Source: Actinoplanes xinjiangensis
GTDB lineage: Bacteria > Actinomycetota > Actinomycetes > Mycobacteriales > Micromonosporaceae
Length of the DNA stretch: 64,000 nt
Assembly: GCF_003148685.1 (NCBI RefSeq)
Contig: NZ_QGGR01000019.1
Span: 62,001-126,000, forward strand
Reading direction: 5' to 3'
Notes under the pieces: generated by a model
Told to the model about the DNA's origin: nothing
Seen by the model: only the letters and a program-made list of their open reading frames with translations
The model's database searches: none
Program-made: the position numbers and the translations under genes
Shown here: piece by piece, positions 24,295 through 32,974 of the stretch
Layout of the letters: the number at the start of each line of letters is the position of its first letter
How positions within the stretch are numbered: position 1 is the stretch's first letter

Positions 24295-25446
24295 ATGACC
24301 AGAGTAAGGCGTTCCACGGCGGTCGCCGTGCTGCTCACGCTGGGGACGGTGCCGGCGGTGACGGTGCCGTTCGCCGGCGCCGCCCAGGCCGCGGGGGTGA
24401 TCCGGTACACCTACATCGATCTCGGCAACCTCGGCGCGACCGGCGACTCGGGCAGCAGTCTGGCGCACCGGGTCAACGCCGCCGGTCAGGTCGTCGGATA
24501 CACCGATGTGGCCAGTGGTCCCACGGCCCACGCGTTCCGCTGGCAGGACGGCACGATGACCGACCTGGGCACCTACTACATCAGCCGATACACCCTGAGT
24601 ACCGCGGCGGGCATCAATGCCGGCGGCGATGCCGTCGGGCACGGCAACGTCAACTCCACCGAGCCGCCGCATGCGCTGCTCTTCCGCGACGGGAAGATCT
24701 CCGACCTGGGTACCGGCCTGGGTACCGGCAGCGGCAGCTATGCCAAGGACGTCAACGATGCGGGTACGGTGGTCGGCGGCCGCTTCACCAAGGCGAGCGC
24801 ATCACACCGCGCCGTCGTCTGGCGGAACGGCAAGATCATCGATTTGGGTACGCTCGGCGGCACGGACCCGCACCAGTATGGGACCGACAGCGAAGCCTTC
24901 GCCGTCAACAACCGTGGCGTCGTGGTGGGTGCGGCGATGCCGCGCAACGGCAGTCCGTTGCACGCTTTCCTCTGGGACGGCACCCGGATGCGGGACCTGG
25001 GCACACTCGGCGGCAACAACGAGGCCACCCGGGCGTTCGACGTCAACGATCAGAATCAGGTGACCGGCGAGTCGCCGACCGCCGAGGGGCGCCTGCACGC
25101 CTTCTCCTGGCAAGGCGGCACCATGCGGGACCTGGGTGTTCCGGCCGGCTTCACCTCGTCCACCGGCGCCGGCATCAACATCCATGGCCAGGTCGCCGGT
25201 GTCGCCGGCACGGCGCGGGACTTCTTCGACCCGGAGGCCCGGCATCGTGCCGTCGTGTCGGTGGACGGCACGATGACCGAACTGCAGCCGCTGGTGGACG
25301 GCCTGCCGCCGGGCCTCACGCTCGGTGGTGCTACGTCGATCAACGACAGCGGCGCGATCGTCGGCTGGAGTTGCCGCGGCGAGTGCTGGCTGGATGAGCG
25401 GCGGGTGTACGGCAACGCGTTCATGTTGGTCCCGCAGGCCGGCTGA
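24295..25446 (+). CDS. Secreted HAF-repeat protein
   Basis: 383 residues, ATG after GGGGAGG. The signal peptide TAVAVLLTLGTVPAVTVPFA ends around AQA-AG. At least six HAF-type repeats follow, each with an aromatic strand, a short loop and DLGT: AFRWQDGTMTDLGTYY, ALLFRDGKISDLGTG, AVVWRNGKIIDLGTLGG, AFLWDGTRMRDLGTLGG, AFSWQGGTMRDLGV, AVVSVDGTMTELQPL. Between them run INAGGDAVGH / VNDQNQVTGE segments, giving a beta-propeller-like fold. The role of HAF proteins is unknown. It is divergent from the RTX pair. Confidence 0.85.
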   Translation: MTRVRRSTAVAVLLTLGTVPAVTVPFAGAAQAAGVIRYTYIDLGNLGATGDSGSSLAHRVNAAGQVVGYTDVASGPTAHAFRWQDGTMTDLGTYYISRYTLSTAAGINAGGDAVGHGNVNSTEPPHALLFRDGKISDLGTGLGTGSGSYAKDVNDAGTVVGGRFTKASASHRAVVWRNGKIIDLGTLGGTDPHQYGTDSEAFAVNNRGVVVGAAMPRNGSPLHAFLWDGTRMRDLGTLGGNNEATRAFDVNDQNQVTGESPTAEGRLHAFSWQGGTMRDLGVPAGFTSSTGAGINIHGQVAGVAGTARDFFDPEARHRAVVSVDGTMTELQPLVDGLPPGLTLGGATSINDSGAIVGWSCRGECWLDERRVYGNAFMLVPQAG

Positions 25447-25451
25447 GTGCG

Positions 25452-25495
25452 GGCGGGGCCGGCCGATCAGCGTCCGCGGTCGGCCGGCACCCGCC
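25452..25495. terminator. Strong bidirectional hairpin between convergent genes
   Basis: GGCGGG plus GCCGGCCGA (25452-25466) pairs with TCGGCCGGC plus CCCGCC (25480-25495), a 15-bp stem with a single bulged A at 25489. It lies between the stop codons of the HAF gene and the antiporter gene, so it can end both transcripts. Confidence 0.75.
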
Positions 25496-25496
25496 G

Positions 25497-26825
25497 TCAT
25501 GGTGGAGATCCGCCCGTCGGCGGGAAGAACAGGTAGGTGGTCGCCGCCAGCACCGGCAGCATGATCAGCATCGCGATGGCGGCGTAGGCGAAGAAGTGCG
25601 GCATCGGCACGCCCCGGTGTTCCGCGACCTCCTTGACCATCAGGTTCGGCCCGTTGCCGATGTAGGTCAGTGATCCCATCATCACCGCCCCGCAGGCGAT
25701 GGCGACCAGCAGTTCATTGCCGGCGGGGACGGTGACCAGGGAGGCCAGATAGCCGGGTTCGTCGACGCTGATGCCCAGTTGGCCGGCGGCGACCGAGGTG
25801 AAGGCGAGATAGGTCGGCGCGTTGTCCAGGATCGACGACAGGGCACCCGTGGCCCAGAAGTACTGCCACGGCTGGTCCAGCCCGATCTGTGCGGCGCGGG
25901 CGTTGAGGATGAGCAGCGGCTGCGTCATGGTGACGAACACCCCCGCGAAGATCACCGCCACCGACACGATGGGGCCGAATCCGAAGTGGTTGGCCGCGTG
26001 AATCGAGCGCGGCGTGATCCGGTAGGACGCGTAGGCGATCGCCAGTAGCGCCCCCTCGGTCACCCCGAACGGCACCGTGAGTACGCCCCTGGCCAGCAGG
26101 ACGGCGACGACCGCGGTCAGCAGCAGCACGTTGCGGCGGCCCCCGATGCGCAGGGGCTGGTGGGCGATGAGGACGTCCATCAGGCCGGTGTGCCGGTCAC
26201 GCCGCTCCTCGCGGTTGACGAGGAACTGGTCGAGCAGGTTGAACATGAGGATGAGGGCGCCGTTGACGAACAGCCACGGTTGCCACAGACGGAAGGTCCA
26301 CTCGAACGGCACACCCTTGAGGAAGCCGAGGTAGAGCGGTGGGTCACCGATCGGGGTGAGCAGTCCCCCGGCGTTCGCGACGATGAGGATGAAGAAGACG
26401 ACCAGGTGGGCGCGCGAGCCGCGCTGGGCGTTGGCGCGCAGGAACGGGCGGATGAGCAGCATGGCGGCGCCGGTGGTGCCGATGACGTTGGCCAGCACGG
26501 CACCGATCGCGAGCATGCCGGCGTTCGCGAGCGGTGTGCCGGCCAGTGATCCGCGTACCTCGATGCCGCCGGAGATGACGAACAGCGCGGCGAGCAGCGC
26601 CATGAACGAGGTGTATTCGGCGACGGAGTGGGTGAGCGCCTCGGCGCCGCCGGAGATCAGCAGCTGAACCGCTGCGGGAGCGGCCAGCACGCCGACGACC
26701 AGGGCCTTGCTGGTGAGACGGCTCCACCACGGGGCGGCGAGCACTTCGAGCAGCGCGACTGCGGCGAGCAGGAGCACGAACGGCGCCGCGCTCCACAGCG
26801 GCAGCCCGCCGCCGAGGGCCTGCAT
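25497..26825 (-). CDS. NhaD-like sodium/proton antiporter (ion transporter superfamily)
   Basis: 442 residues with about twelve hydrophobic segments. Diagnostic motifs are IGTTGAAMLLIRPFLRANAQ, FFILIVANAGGLLTPIGDPP and LYLGFLKGVPFEWTFRLWQP, characteristic of NhaD-type antiporters and related citrate/arsenite carriers. SILDNAPTYLAFTSVAAGQL contains the conserved Asp-Asn-Ala-Pro-Thr in the second half. It acts in the membrane, exporting Na+ in exchange for H+, but related members carry other anions, so the ion is not certain. It stands alone in its direction. Confidence 0.8.
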   Translation of the reverse strand: MQALGGGLPLWSAAPFVLLLAAVALLEVLAAPWWSRLTSKALVVGVLAAPAAVQLLISGGAEALTHSVAEYTSFMALLAALFVISGGIEVRGSLAGTPLANAGMLAIGAVLANVIGTTGAAMLLIRPFLRANAQRGSRAHLVVFFILIVANAGGLLTPIGDPPLYLGFLKGVPFEWTFRLWQPWLFVNGALILMFNLLDQFLVNREERRDRHTGLMDVLIAHQPLRIGGRRNVLLLTAVVAVLLARGVLTVPFGVTEGALLAIAYASYRITPRSIHAANHFGFGPIVSVAVIFAGVFVTMTQPLLILNARAAQIGLDQPWQYFWATGALSSILDNAPTYLAFTSVAAGQLGISVDEPGYLASLVTVPAGNELLVAIACGAVMMGSLTYIGNGPNLMVKEVAEHRGVPMPHFFAYAAIAMLIMLPVLAATTYLFFPPTGGSPP

Positions 26826-27197
26826 TCCGGGTCAGCTGCCGGTCCGCGGCCGGGCGGTCCCGGCCGGGAGGAGATCGGCCGCAGCCTCACGTTCACCGAT
26901 GAGCAAAAGCTTTGCCTTCCTGTACGGCGGCGGCCATCGACGCCACCCCTTGGTCCATCTGGTGGTCCAGTCGATCCGATCAATGAACCAGCTGGTTAGT
27001 TATATCTGATGAAACCGGGCCTGCAAAGGTCTGGCGCCCTCGCCTTGTGAGACAGCGCACACGCCACTATGGTCTGTCCAGCGGTACATGCAGCCCACCA
27101 GGTGGACCAGCGATCAGCATGGCGCGACAGGACGATCACGACACGTATCGATCGACATGCGGCAACCGAAGTCGACCCCCAGACGGGAGTGCCCGGT
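26826..27197. other. Intergenic region with a palindrome and AT-rich island
   Basis: No gene is supported in these 372 bases. They separate divergent genes (antiporter and ThuA-like protein). A perfect palindrome AACCAGCTGGTT lies at 26986-26997, immediately followed by an AT-rich stretch TTAGTTATATCTGAT, the most AT-rich point in the area and a likely promoter. The ten-mer GTTAGTTATA (26995-27004) recurs at 47978-47987 in the other divergent control region of the catabolic island. The remainder upstream of 27198 shows nothing I can name. Confidence 0.4.
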
Positions 27198-28262
27198 GTG
27201 AACAACAATTGGCTCAGAACGGTGGTGCCCCTCGCGGTACTCGCGATCCTCGCGCCGGCCTCCGCGCTCGCGATCACGGGTTCCTCGAAGCAACAGCAAG
27301 GCAGACCCACCGGCATCGACCCGGTGTACGGCGTGTGCCGCGGAGTGGACCCGGACTGCTACCGCGACTGGGGTACCCGGCGCGACAACAAGGTGCTGGT
27401 GTACTCCCGGACGGCGGGTCCGCGCCACGCGAACCTCGGCCGGGTCCTGGATCCCGACAACCCGGGTGTCCAGGGCACCGCACTGCCCCGCCCCTATGTG
27501 ATCACGCGCGACCACAGCAACCCGGCGGCCTGGCCGCGCCCCCTGGACAGCTCCAACGTGGCGCAGGCCGGACTGGTCAGAATGCTCGAGGCGGACGGCA
27601 TCGAGGTGCACGTCACCGAGGACGTCCAGGCGATGGAGCGGCTGAACGCAAGCTACAAGGCCGTGATCTTCATGAGCCCCACCCGCGACACGCTGTGGAA
27701 CCACGCGCGCGGCGCGACGGGCGGCACCCGGCTCGACTGGGCCCGGGAGTCGCTGCGCAAGTACATCCAGGGCGGTGGCGGTTTCGTCGGTGTCCACAAC
27801 GCCTTCGGCACCGAGTACGGCTGGCAGTGGTACGAAGGCCTGCTCGGCAACGCCAACTACTACAACCACGGGCGCAGCCAGCCCGGTGACGTCGTCGTCG
27901 TCAACAACCGCGACGTGTCGACCAAGGACCTTCCCCGGCGCTGGGCCTTCTCCGACGAGTGGTACAACCTGGTCCCGTTCCCGACCGACGTCAACTTCCT
28001 CGCCACCGTCGACGAGCGGACGCTGGCCGACGGCGCCGGCGCAGAGGGGTCGCACCCCGGACACGGTGACTTCCATCCGGTCACCTGGTGCCAGTACTAC
28101 GACGGCGGCCGGTCCTGGGTCACCACCCTCGGACACGAGGGCGCCGCCTTCGCAGAGAACTCCACCTTCCCCGGCGCGGCCGAGTTCCAGGCACATCTCG
28201 AGCACGGCATCAAATCCGCCATGGGCCTCGAACCGTTCTGCACACCGGCCAAGCGCAAGTAG
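27198..28262 (+). CDS. Secreted ThuA-like domain protein
   Basis: 354 residues from GTG at 27198 with GGGAG upstream; the longer frame to 27069 is rejected because the signal peptide (VVPLAVLAILAPASALA) begins just after this GTG. The mature protein has the ThuA (trehalose-utilisation-like, class I glutamine amidotransferase-like) fold: KVLVYSRTAGPRHANLGRVL, IEVHVTEDVQAMERLNASYK, YIQGGGGFVGVHNAFGTEYG and YEGLLGN. The HPVTWCQYYDGGRSWVTTLG segment and the following HEGAAF are the usual end of this domain. ThuA-like proteins are often found with secreted propeller dehydrogenases, as here. Reaction unknown. Confidence 0.82.
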   Translation: MNNNWLRTVVPLAVLAILAPASALAITGSSKQQQGRPTGIDPVYGVCRGVDPDCYRDWGTRRDNKVLVYSRTAGPRHANLGRVLDPDNPGVQGTALPRPYVITRDHSNPAAWPRPLDSSNVAQAGLVRMLEADGIEVHVTEDVQAMERLNASYKAVIFMSPTRDTLWNHARGATGGTRLDWARESLRKYIQGGGGFVGVHNAFGTEYGWQWYEGLLGNANYYNHGRSQPGDVVVVNNRDVSTKDLPRRWAFSDEWYNLVPFPTDVNFLATVDERTLADGAGAEGSHPGHGDFHPVTWCQYYDGGRSWVTTLGHEGAAFAENSTFPGAAEFQAHLEHGIKSAMGLEPFCTPAKRK

Positions 28263-28279
28263 TCACCGGAAGGCGATCC

Positions 28280-30955
28280 ATGAAACCACGAAGACTCGCA
28301 CCGATCCTGCTCGCCGTCGTTGTCGCCGTCGGCCCGTCGGCCGCCGTCGCGCACGGCCCCCGGGAGAGCGTCGAGCGGCCCGAACCGCCAGGCCTGGAGC
28401 CGACCGGGGCGGACATGCCGACGGTCGGCGGAAACCTCGCGAACCAGCACTACTCGGGGCTGACGCAGATCTCCCGGCGCAACCTCGACAAGCTCGGCCC
28501 GGCCTGGCGCACGCACGTCTCGGCGGTGGCGCCGGCCAGCGACGACGTCGGCCAGCAGACGACGCCCATCGTCGCCGACGGGGTCATCTACCTGGACACA
28601 CCCGGCGGGGAGGTGATCGCCGTCGACGGCCGGACCGGCACACCGAAGTGGAAGTGGGCCCCGGAGGGCTTCGAGACCGCGGACACCCGGCGCGGCGTCT
28701 CGATCGGCCAGGGCAAGGTCTACACCCTCGCCGACGGCGACCGCATCGTCGCCCTCGACCAGGACACCGGTGACCAGGTCTGGGTCGTGCAGCCCGCGGT
28801 GCAGGCCGGTGTCGACCTGGGCAACCTCGACCGGGTCGCTACCGTCTACCACGACGGCATCGTCTACGCCCACGCCGCCAACGGCAACCGCGCCGCGGTC
28901 GTCGCGGTTCGCGCCGACGACGGCGCCCACCTGTGGCACGTCTTCGGCGGGCCGGACCGCGGAACGGTCTACACCGACGTCAACGGGAACTCCGTCGACG
29001 CCGGCGCCACCTGGGGACCCGTGCTGCCCGACGGGACGCAGTGCAACCTCGAGGGAGGCGCGACGCCGTGGATGCACGGCGCGGTCGATCCCGGTCTCGG
29101 CTTCTACTACATGACCTTCGGCAATCCCCGCAGCTGCCGCAGCTCGCAGGACGGCTCGCAGCGCCCGGGCGACAACCTGTTCTCCACCACCATGGTGGCC
29201 GTCGACATGAAGACCGGCGCGTACAAGTGGCACTACCAGTCGATCCGGCACGACGTGTGGGACATGGACAACGTCCATCCACCGACACTGGCCGACATCA
29301 AGATCAAGGGTCAGAAACGCAAGGTGGTGTTCTACGGCAGCAAGTCGGGACACCAGTTCGTGCTCGACCGGACCACCGGCAGGCCCGTGCTCCCGGTCGT
29401 CGACAAGCCGATGATCGTGGACTCCCGGCAGCACAACGCCGGCACCCAGCCCTTCCCGGCCGAGCGCCTGCTGCCCGAGTGTGTCGTCTGGCAGAAGCTG
29501 GACCCGCGCACCGTCCCGGGTGACCCGTGGCGGGCCGTGCCCAACTACAACGGCTACCAGGCCGACGCCGACGGCGATCTGGTCTTCAACCCGGACAGTT
29601 ACGTCAAGGCGGACGAGCCGTTCCTGACCTACCCGCGGGGCGCCGGCGCGGACCACCGGCGCGGCTGCATGTACGACCCGCAGTGGGACCTGCCGATCCT
29701 GTCGACCACCAGCCAGAACGGCGGTGGCGACTGGTCGAACAACTCCTACAGCCACAGCACGAACCTGGTCTACTACCCGTACGGCGCCAACCCGGTGGCG
29801 CACTGGAACGGCGCCGCGGCCAACGGGCAGCGGGCCATCGGCCAGTACCAGACCGGTGGGATCCTCGCCTACGACGCCTCGACCGGCAGGGTGAAGTGGC
29901 GCAACCACCTCGGCACCGACATGTCACACGGCCAGGGCCCGCTGACGACCGCGACCGACCTGCTGTTCGCCGGCCAGATCGACGGCCGCCTGCTGGCGAT
30001 GGACGCCCGCGACGGTGACGTCCTGTGGCAGTTCCAGACCGGATCCGGCATCGCCGGCGCCCCGATCACCTACACGGTCGACGGCGAGCAGTACGTCGCC
30101 GTCCTCGCCGCCGGATCCACGAACCCGTACGGCGGCTCGGTCACGCAGGGCGACTCGCTGTGGGCGTTCAAGCTCGGCGGCACCCACACGACCGAGTCGG
30201 GCAGCCAGGAGGGGCCGGACACCGCTCCGCTGACCATCCGCCGTCCGGTCCAGGGCGGCCCGGTCGAGGGCGCCACGGTGAACGACACCGTCTACCTGGG
30301 CCGGCAGAACCGCACGACGGACACCGCCGCGGCACGCGACAGCACCGCACAGGCCGGCATGAACCCCACCCACCTGCGGGTGCCGGTCGGAACCACCGTG
30401 ACGTTCCTGAACCCGGGAGCGGAGACCTTCCCGAACTTCCCCAACCAGCTACCGCACTGCGCGACCCAGTTCTTCGAAGGACTCTTCAACCTCCGGCTGG
30501 CTCCCGGGCAACGATCCGAGGTCACCTTCGACCGGGCCGGTGAGTACTACTTCAACGACTGCACCGACCCGCGGCCGACCGGCAAGATCGAGGTGTACGC
30601 CGTACCGCAGGACCTGCCGGGAGCGTTGCGGTTCGTACCGTCGACCCTCGACCTCGGCTCGCGGACCGGGATCTTCACCGGGGTACGCGGCGTGGTGACG
30701 GCGACCCTGGCCCTTCCGGCCGGGCACCGGCTCGACGGAGACGTCGAGCTGCGGACGCCGCTGTCGCGCTCACCCGTCAAGGCCAGGCACGCGACGACGA
30801 TCGGCCGCACGCTGATCGTGACGTTCGACCGGGCCGCCCTCGACAACAACGTGCCGCAGGGTGACGCGGTGCCGTTGACGCTGGTCGCGAACTTCCTGCA
30901 CGCCGGCGACCAGAAACAGCTCACCTCGACGGCGACCGTGCGGGTCCGCAAGTAG
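28280..30955 (+). CDS. Secreted PQQ-type quinoprotein with C-terminal cupredoxin-like domain
   Basis: 891 residues from ATG at 28280 (GGAAGG upstream), with signal peptide LAPILLAVVVAVGPSAAVAH. Residues ~45-650 form an eight-bladed PQQ dehydrogenase-like propeller of the alcohol dehydrogenase type: PTVGGNLANQHYSGLTQISR, TPGGEVIAVDGRTGTPKWKW, VAVDMKTGAYKWHYQSIRHD and DARDGDVLWQFQTGSGIAGA. From ~690 to 775 a cupredoxin-like segment occurs (VPVGTTVTFLNPGAETF, LPHCATQFFEG, YYFNDCTDP), but the usual Cys-x-x-x-x-His-x-x-x-x-Met copper loop is not kept. Paired cysteines are not obvious. Quinone-linked oxidation outside the cell is the family role; whether PQQ is bound is unproven. Confidence 0.78.
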   Translation: MKPRRLAPILLAVVVAVGPSAAVAHGPRESVERPEPPGLEPTGADMPTVGGNLANQHYSGLTQISRRNLDKLGPAWRTHVSAVAPASDDVGQQTTPIVADGVIYLDTPGGEVIAVDGRTGTPKWKWAPEGFETADTRRGVSIGQGKVYTLADGDRIVALDQDTGDQVWVVQPAVQAGVDLGNLDRVATVYHDGIVYAHAANGNRAAVVAVRADDGAHLWHVFGGPDRGTVYTDVNGNSVDAGATWGPVLPDGTQCNLEGGATPWMHGAVDPGLGFYYMTFGNPRSCRSSQDGSQRPGDNLFSTTMVAVDMKTGAYKWHYQSIRHDVWDMDNVHPPTLADIKIKGQKRKVVFYGSKSGHQFVLDRTTGRPVLPVVDKPMIVDSRQHNAGTQPFPAERLLPECVVWQKLDPRTVPGDPWRAVPNYNGYQADADGDLVFNPDSYVKADEPFLTYPRGAGADHRRGCMYDPQWDLPILSTTSQNGGGDWSNNSYSHSTNLVYYPYGANPVAHWNGAAANGQRAIGQYQTGGILAYDASTGRVKWRNHLGTDMSHGQGPLTTATDLLFAGQIDGRLLAMDARDGDVLWQFQTGSGIAGAPITYTVDGEQYVAVLAAGSTNPYGGSVTQGDSLWAFKLGGTHTTESGSQEGPDTAPLTIRRPVQGGPVEGATVNDTVYLGRQNRTTDTAAARDSTAQAGMNPTHLRVPVGTTVTFLNPGAETFPNFPNQLPHCATQFFEGLFNLRLAPGQRSEVTFDRAGEYYFNDCTDPRPTGKIEVYAVPQDLPGALRFVPSTLDLGSRTGIFTGVRGVVTATLALPAGHRLDGDVELRTPLSRSPVKARHATTIGRTLIVTFDRAALDNNVPQGDAVPLTLVANFLHAGDQKQLTSTATVRVRK

Positions 30956-30969
30956 CGCACGGCGACGAA

Positions 30970-30999
30970 GCCCGGTGAGGCGGCGACGCCTCACCGGGC
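30970..30999 (+). terminator. Terminator-like hairpin after the quinoprotein gene
   Basis: GCCCGGTGAGGCG (30970-30982) pairs perfectly with CGCCTCACCGGGC (30987-30999) around a four-base loop GCGA, a very stable 13-bp stem. It lies 15 bases after the stop codon and ends the ThuA-quinoprotein unit, or gives partial read-through into the esterase gene at 31057. Confidence 0.75.
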
Positions 31000-31056
31000 C
31001 TGTCCCCATCCCGAGCACGCCCTGTCCCCCGGCCGTCACCGGCGAAAGGACCATCC

Positions 31057-32955
31057 ATGAGCACGATCGACCGACGCCGCCTGCTCCAGGCCACGGCCGC
31101 CCTGGCGGTGACCGCGACGCTGACGGACCAGGCCACCGCCCGACCCGCGGCCGGCGCACACCCGGACCGGACACCCCCGGGCACACTCGGCGAACCGCAA
31201 TCGCTGGACGGCCGCCCGTTCCCGGCATACGACTACTCCCGTGCCAGCAGGCTGCCCCGGGAGATGACCGGTTACTGGACCAGGTCCTTCGACGTCGCCG
31301 GCACGACCCGCACGGCGAAGGTGTACCTCTCGCCGCAGACCCCGATCCGCTCCTACTACACGGTGATCGCCGTTCCCGACGGTGTCGACACCGGCGAGTT
31401 CCTCCAGCGTGCACACTGGGCGGCCATCGCCGACCGGCGCGAGGAGGGCCTGTTCGTCGTGGAACCCGGCCCGGACGGCTGGGGCGACGCCACACAGGAG
31501 GCCGCCTACCTCGAAGCCGCGATGGCGTTCTTCCAGAACAACCGGTACTTCTCCATTTTCGGCCTGCACTATCTCGTCGGCTACGGCCGCGGCGCGGCGG
31601 CCCTGGAGGCCTGGGCGGTCGCGCACCCCTTGCGTGTCATCGGTCAGGTGTACGTCGACTCCCCCGGTCTCGACGCCGCGTATCTGGACTCGTACGCCGG
31701 CCGGGAGTTCGGCGGCGCGACCGAGGGCAGCTACACCCCGGTCGAGTTTCCCGAGGGCTTCGACCTGATCCGGTACGACGAGACGGTCCTGCCCACCTGG
31801 TACATCCGGCCCGACCGGCACACGATCGGCGCGAGCCTGTCCTACTGGAAGCGGGCCGGCGACACCGGACGCCGCAGTCGGCAGGACCGGACCCTCGGCA
31901 CCGTGTACCGCCAGCGCCGGGACTCCCGCCGGTGGATGACGTCCCATGCCGGGCCGATCGCCGAGGTGGCGGTGCGGCAGCGCCCGGTGAGCACGCATGA
32001 CATCGTCGGCTTCCTGACCCGGTACACCCGGTACGAGAACTTCTTCGCGTACGGCAACCAGCTCTTCGAACGCGCCGACTACACGACGATGGGCGTCCAG
32101 GTGCGCACCATGATGGTCGAGGGTTTCCTCCGCGAATACCTCGTCTACGTCCCCCGCTCCGCACGCCGGTTGTGGCGCGACCGGGCGCCGGTCGTGTTCG
32201 TCTGGCCCGGCAACAGCCAGACCGCCAAGGTGTTCTTCGACGCCGCCCAGTGGTGGAAGGTCGCCGACCGCGAGGGCTGCATCCTGGTCGTCATCGGCGA
32301 GCAGTACAGCGCCACCTCCGTGTCGGTCAGCCACCGCGACTCGCACACCTTCTACCGGCAGCTGCGCCGGCTGGTCGTCGACGAGTTCGGGGCCGACCCG
32401 GCGAGGTTCTACTCCACCGGGCAGTCCGCCGGCAGCGCCGTGACCCAGAACTTCGCCATCGCCTACCCGGAGTACTTCGCCGCGGTCGCTTCGACGTCGT
32501 TCACCACCGCCCCGGACGCCGCCGGCACGGTCGGCATCGACGGTGTCCAGGTCCCGGCCAGCGGCCGGCCGATTCCCAACTACCAGATCTACGGGTACGG
32601 CGACCTCGGCTTCCTCGCCGGTGACCTCTGGGACGGCACGCAGAACTCGCTCGACAGCTGGGCGCGGTATCACCTGCGTACCAACGGGCTCACCCTCGCC
32701 GACGTGGACAGCGTCGCCGGGGTACGCCACGGCTGGCGCGACCGCTTCCAGACCTGGACCTGGCACGACGACGACGTCCCCGTCCTGAGGCTGTCCAGGA
32801 ACCTGTACCGCTCGCACAACACCATGCCCGAGGAGTCACCGCTGCTGTGGGACTTCCTCAAGCACTACAGCAGCGAGATCGACCGTGACGGGAACGTCGT
32901 CCGGTACTACAGCCGCTCCGCGTTCCGGCGGCCCCGGGACAGCAGGCGGCTCTGA
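31057..32955 (+). CDS. Tat-exported esterase with two alpha/beta-hydrolase modules (PHB depolymerase-like)
   Basis: 632 residues from ATG. DRRRLLQATAALAVTAT is a twin-arginine signal. The C-terminal half (~355-620) is an active-looking PHB-depolymerase/feruloyl-esterase-type domain: APVVFVWPGNSQTAKVFFDA, the nucleophile elbow STGQSAGSAVTQN (Ser near residue 457) and VAGVRHGWRDRF with the likely catalytic His. The N-terminal half (~60-330) has the same type of fold (YYTVIAVPDGVDTGEFLQRA) but its elbow reads VGYGRGAAALEAW, with Arg where the Ser should be, so it seems dead. Substrates in the family are short polyesters or plant-cell-wall esters. Confidence 0.8.
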   Translation: MSTIDRRRLLQATAALAVTATLTDQATARPAAGAHPDRTPPGTLGEPQSLDGRPFPAYDYSRASRLPREMTGYWTRSFDVAGTTRTAKVYLSPQTPIRSYYTVIAVPDGVDTGEFLQRAHWAAIADRREEGLFVVEPGPDGWGDATQEAAYLEAAMAFFQNNRYFSIFGLHYLVGYGRGAAALEAWAVAHPLRVIGQVYVDSPGLDAAYLDSYAGREFGGATEGSYTPVEFPEGFDLIRYDETVLPTWYIRPDRHTIGASLSYWKRAGDTGRRSRQDRTLGTVYRQRRDSRRWMTSHAGPIAEVAVRQRPVSTHDIVGFLTRYTRYENFFAYGNQLFERADYTTMGVQVRTMMVEGFLREYLVYVPRSARRLWRDRAPVVFVWPGNSQTAKVFFDAAQWWKVADREGCILVVIGEQYSATSVSVSHRDSHTFYRQLRRLVVDEFGADPARFYSTGQSAGSAVTQNFAIAYPEYFAAVASTSFTTAPDAAGTVGIDGVQVPASGRPIPNYQIYGYGDLGFLAGDLWDGTQNSLDSWARYHLRTNGLTLADVDSVAGVRHGWRDRFQTWTWHDDDVPVLRLSRNLYRSHNTMPEESPLLWDFLKHYSSEIDRDGNVVRYYSRSAFRRPRDSRRL

Positions 32956-32974
32956 CGCGTACGGCATCGTCGGG

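Noticed and set aside
18871..25446. Region considered as an antibiotic biosynthetic cluster because of the SARP domain
   Set aside because: No polyketide, peptide or tailoring enzyme genes occur nearby; neighbours are secreted repeat proteins.
31036..32817. 593-residue minus-strand frame
   Set aside because: Antisense to the esterase, which has a Tat signal and a clear nucleophile elbow; the minus frame has no domain.
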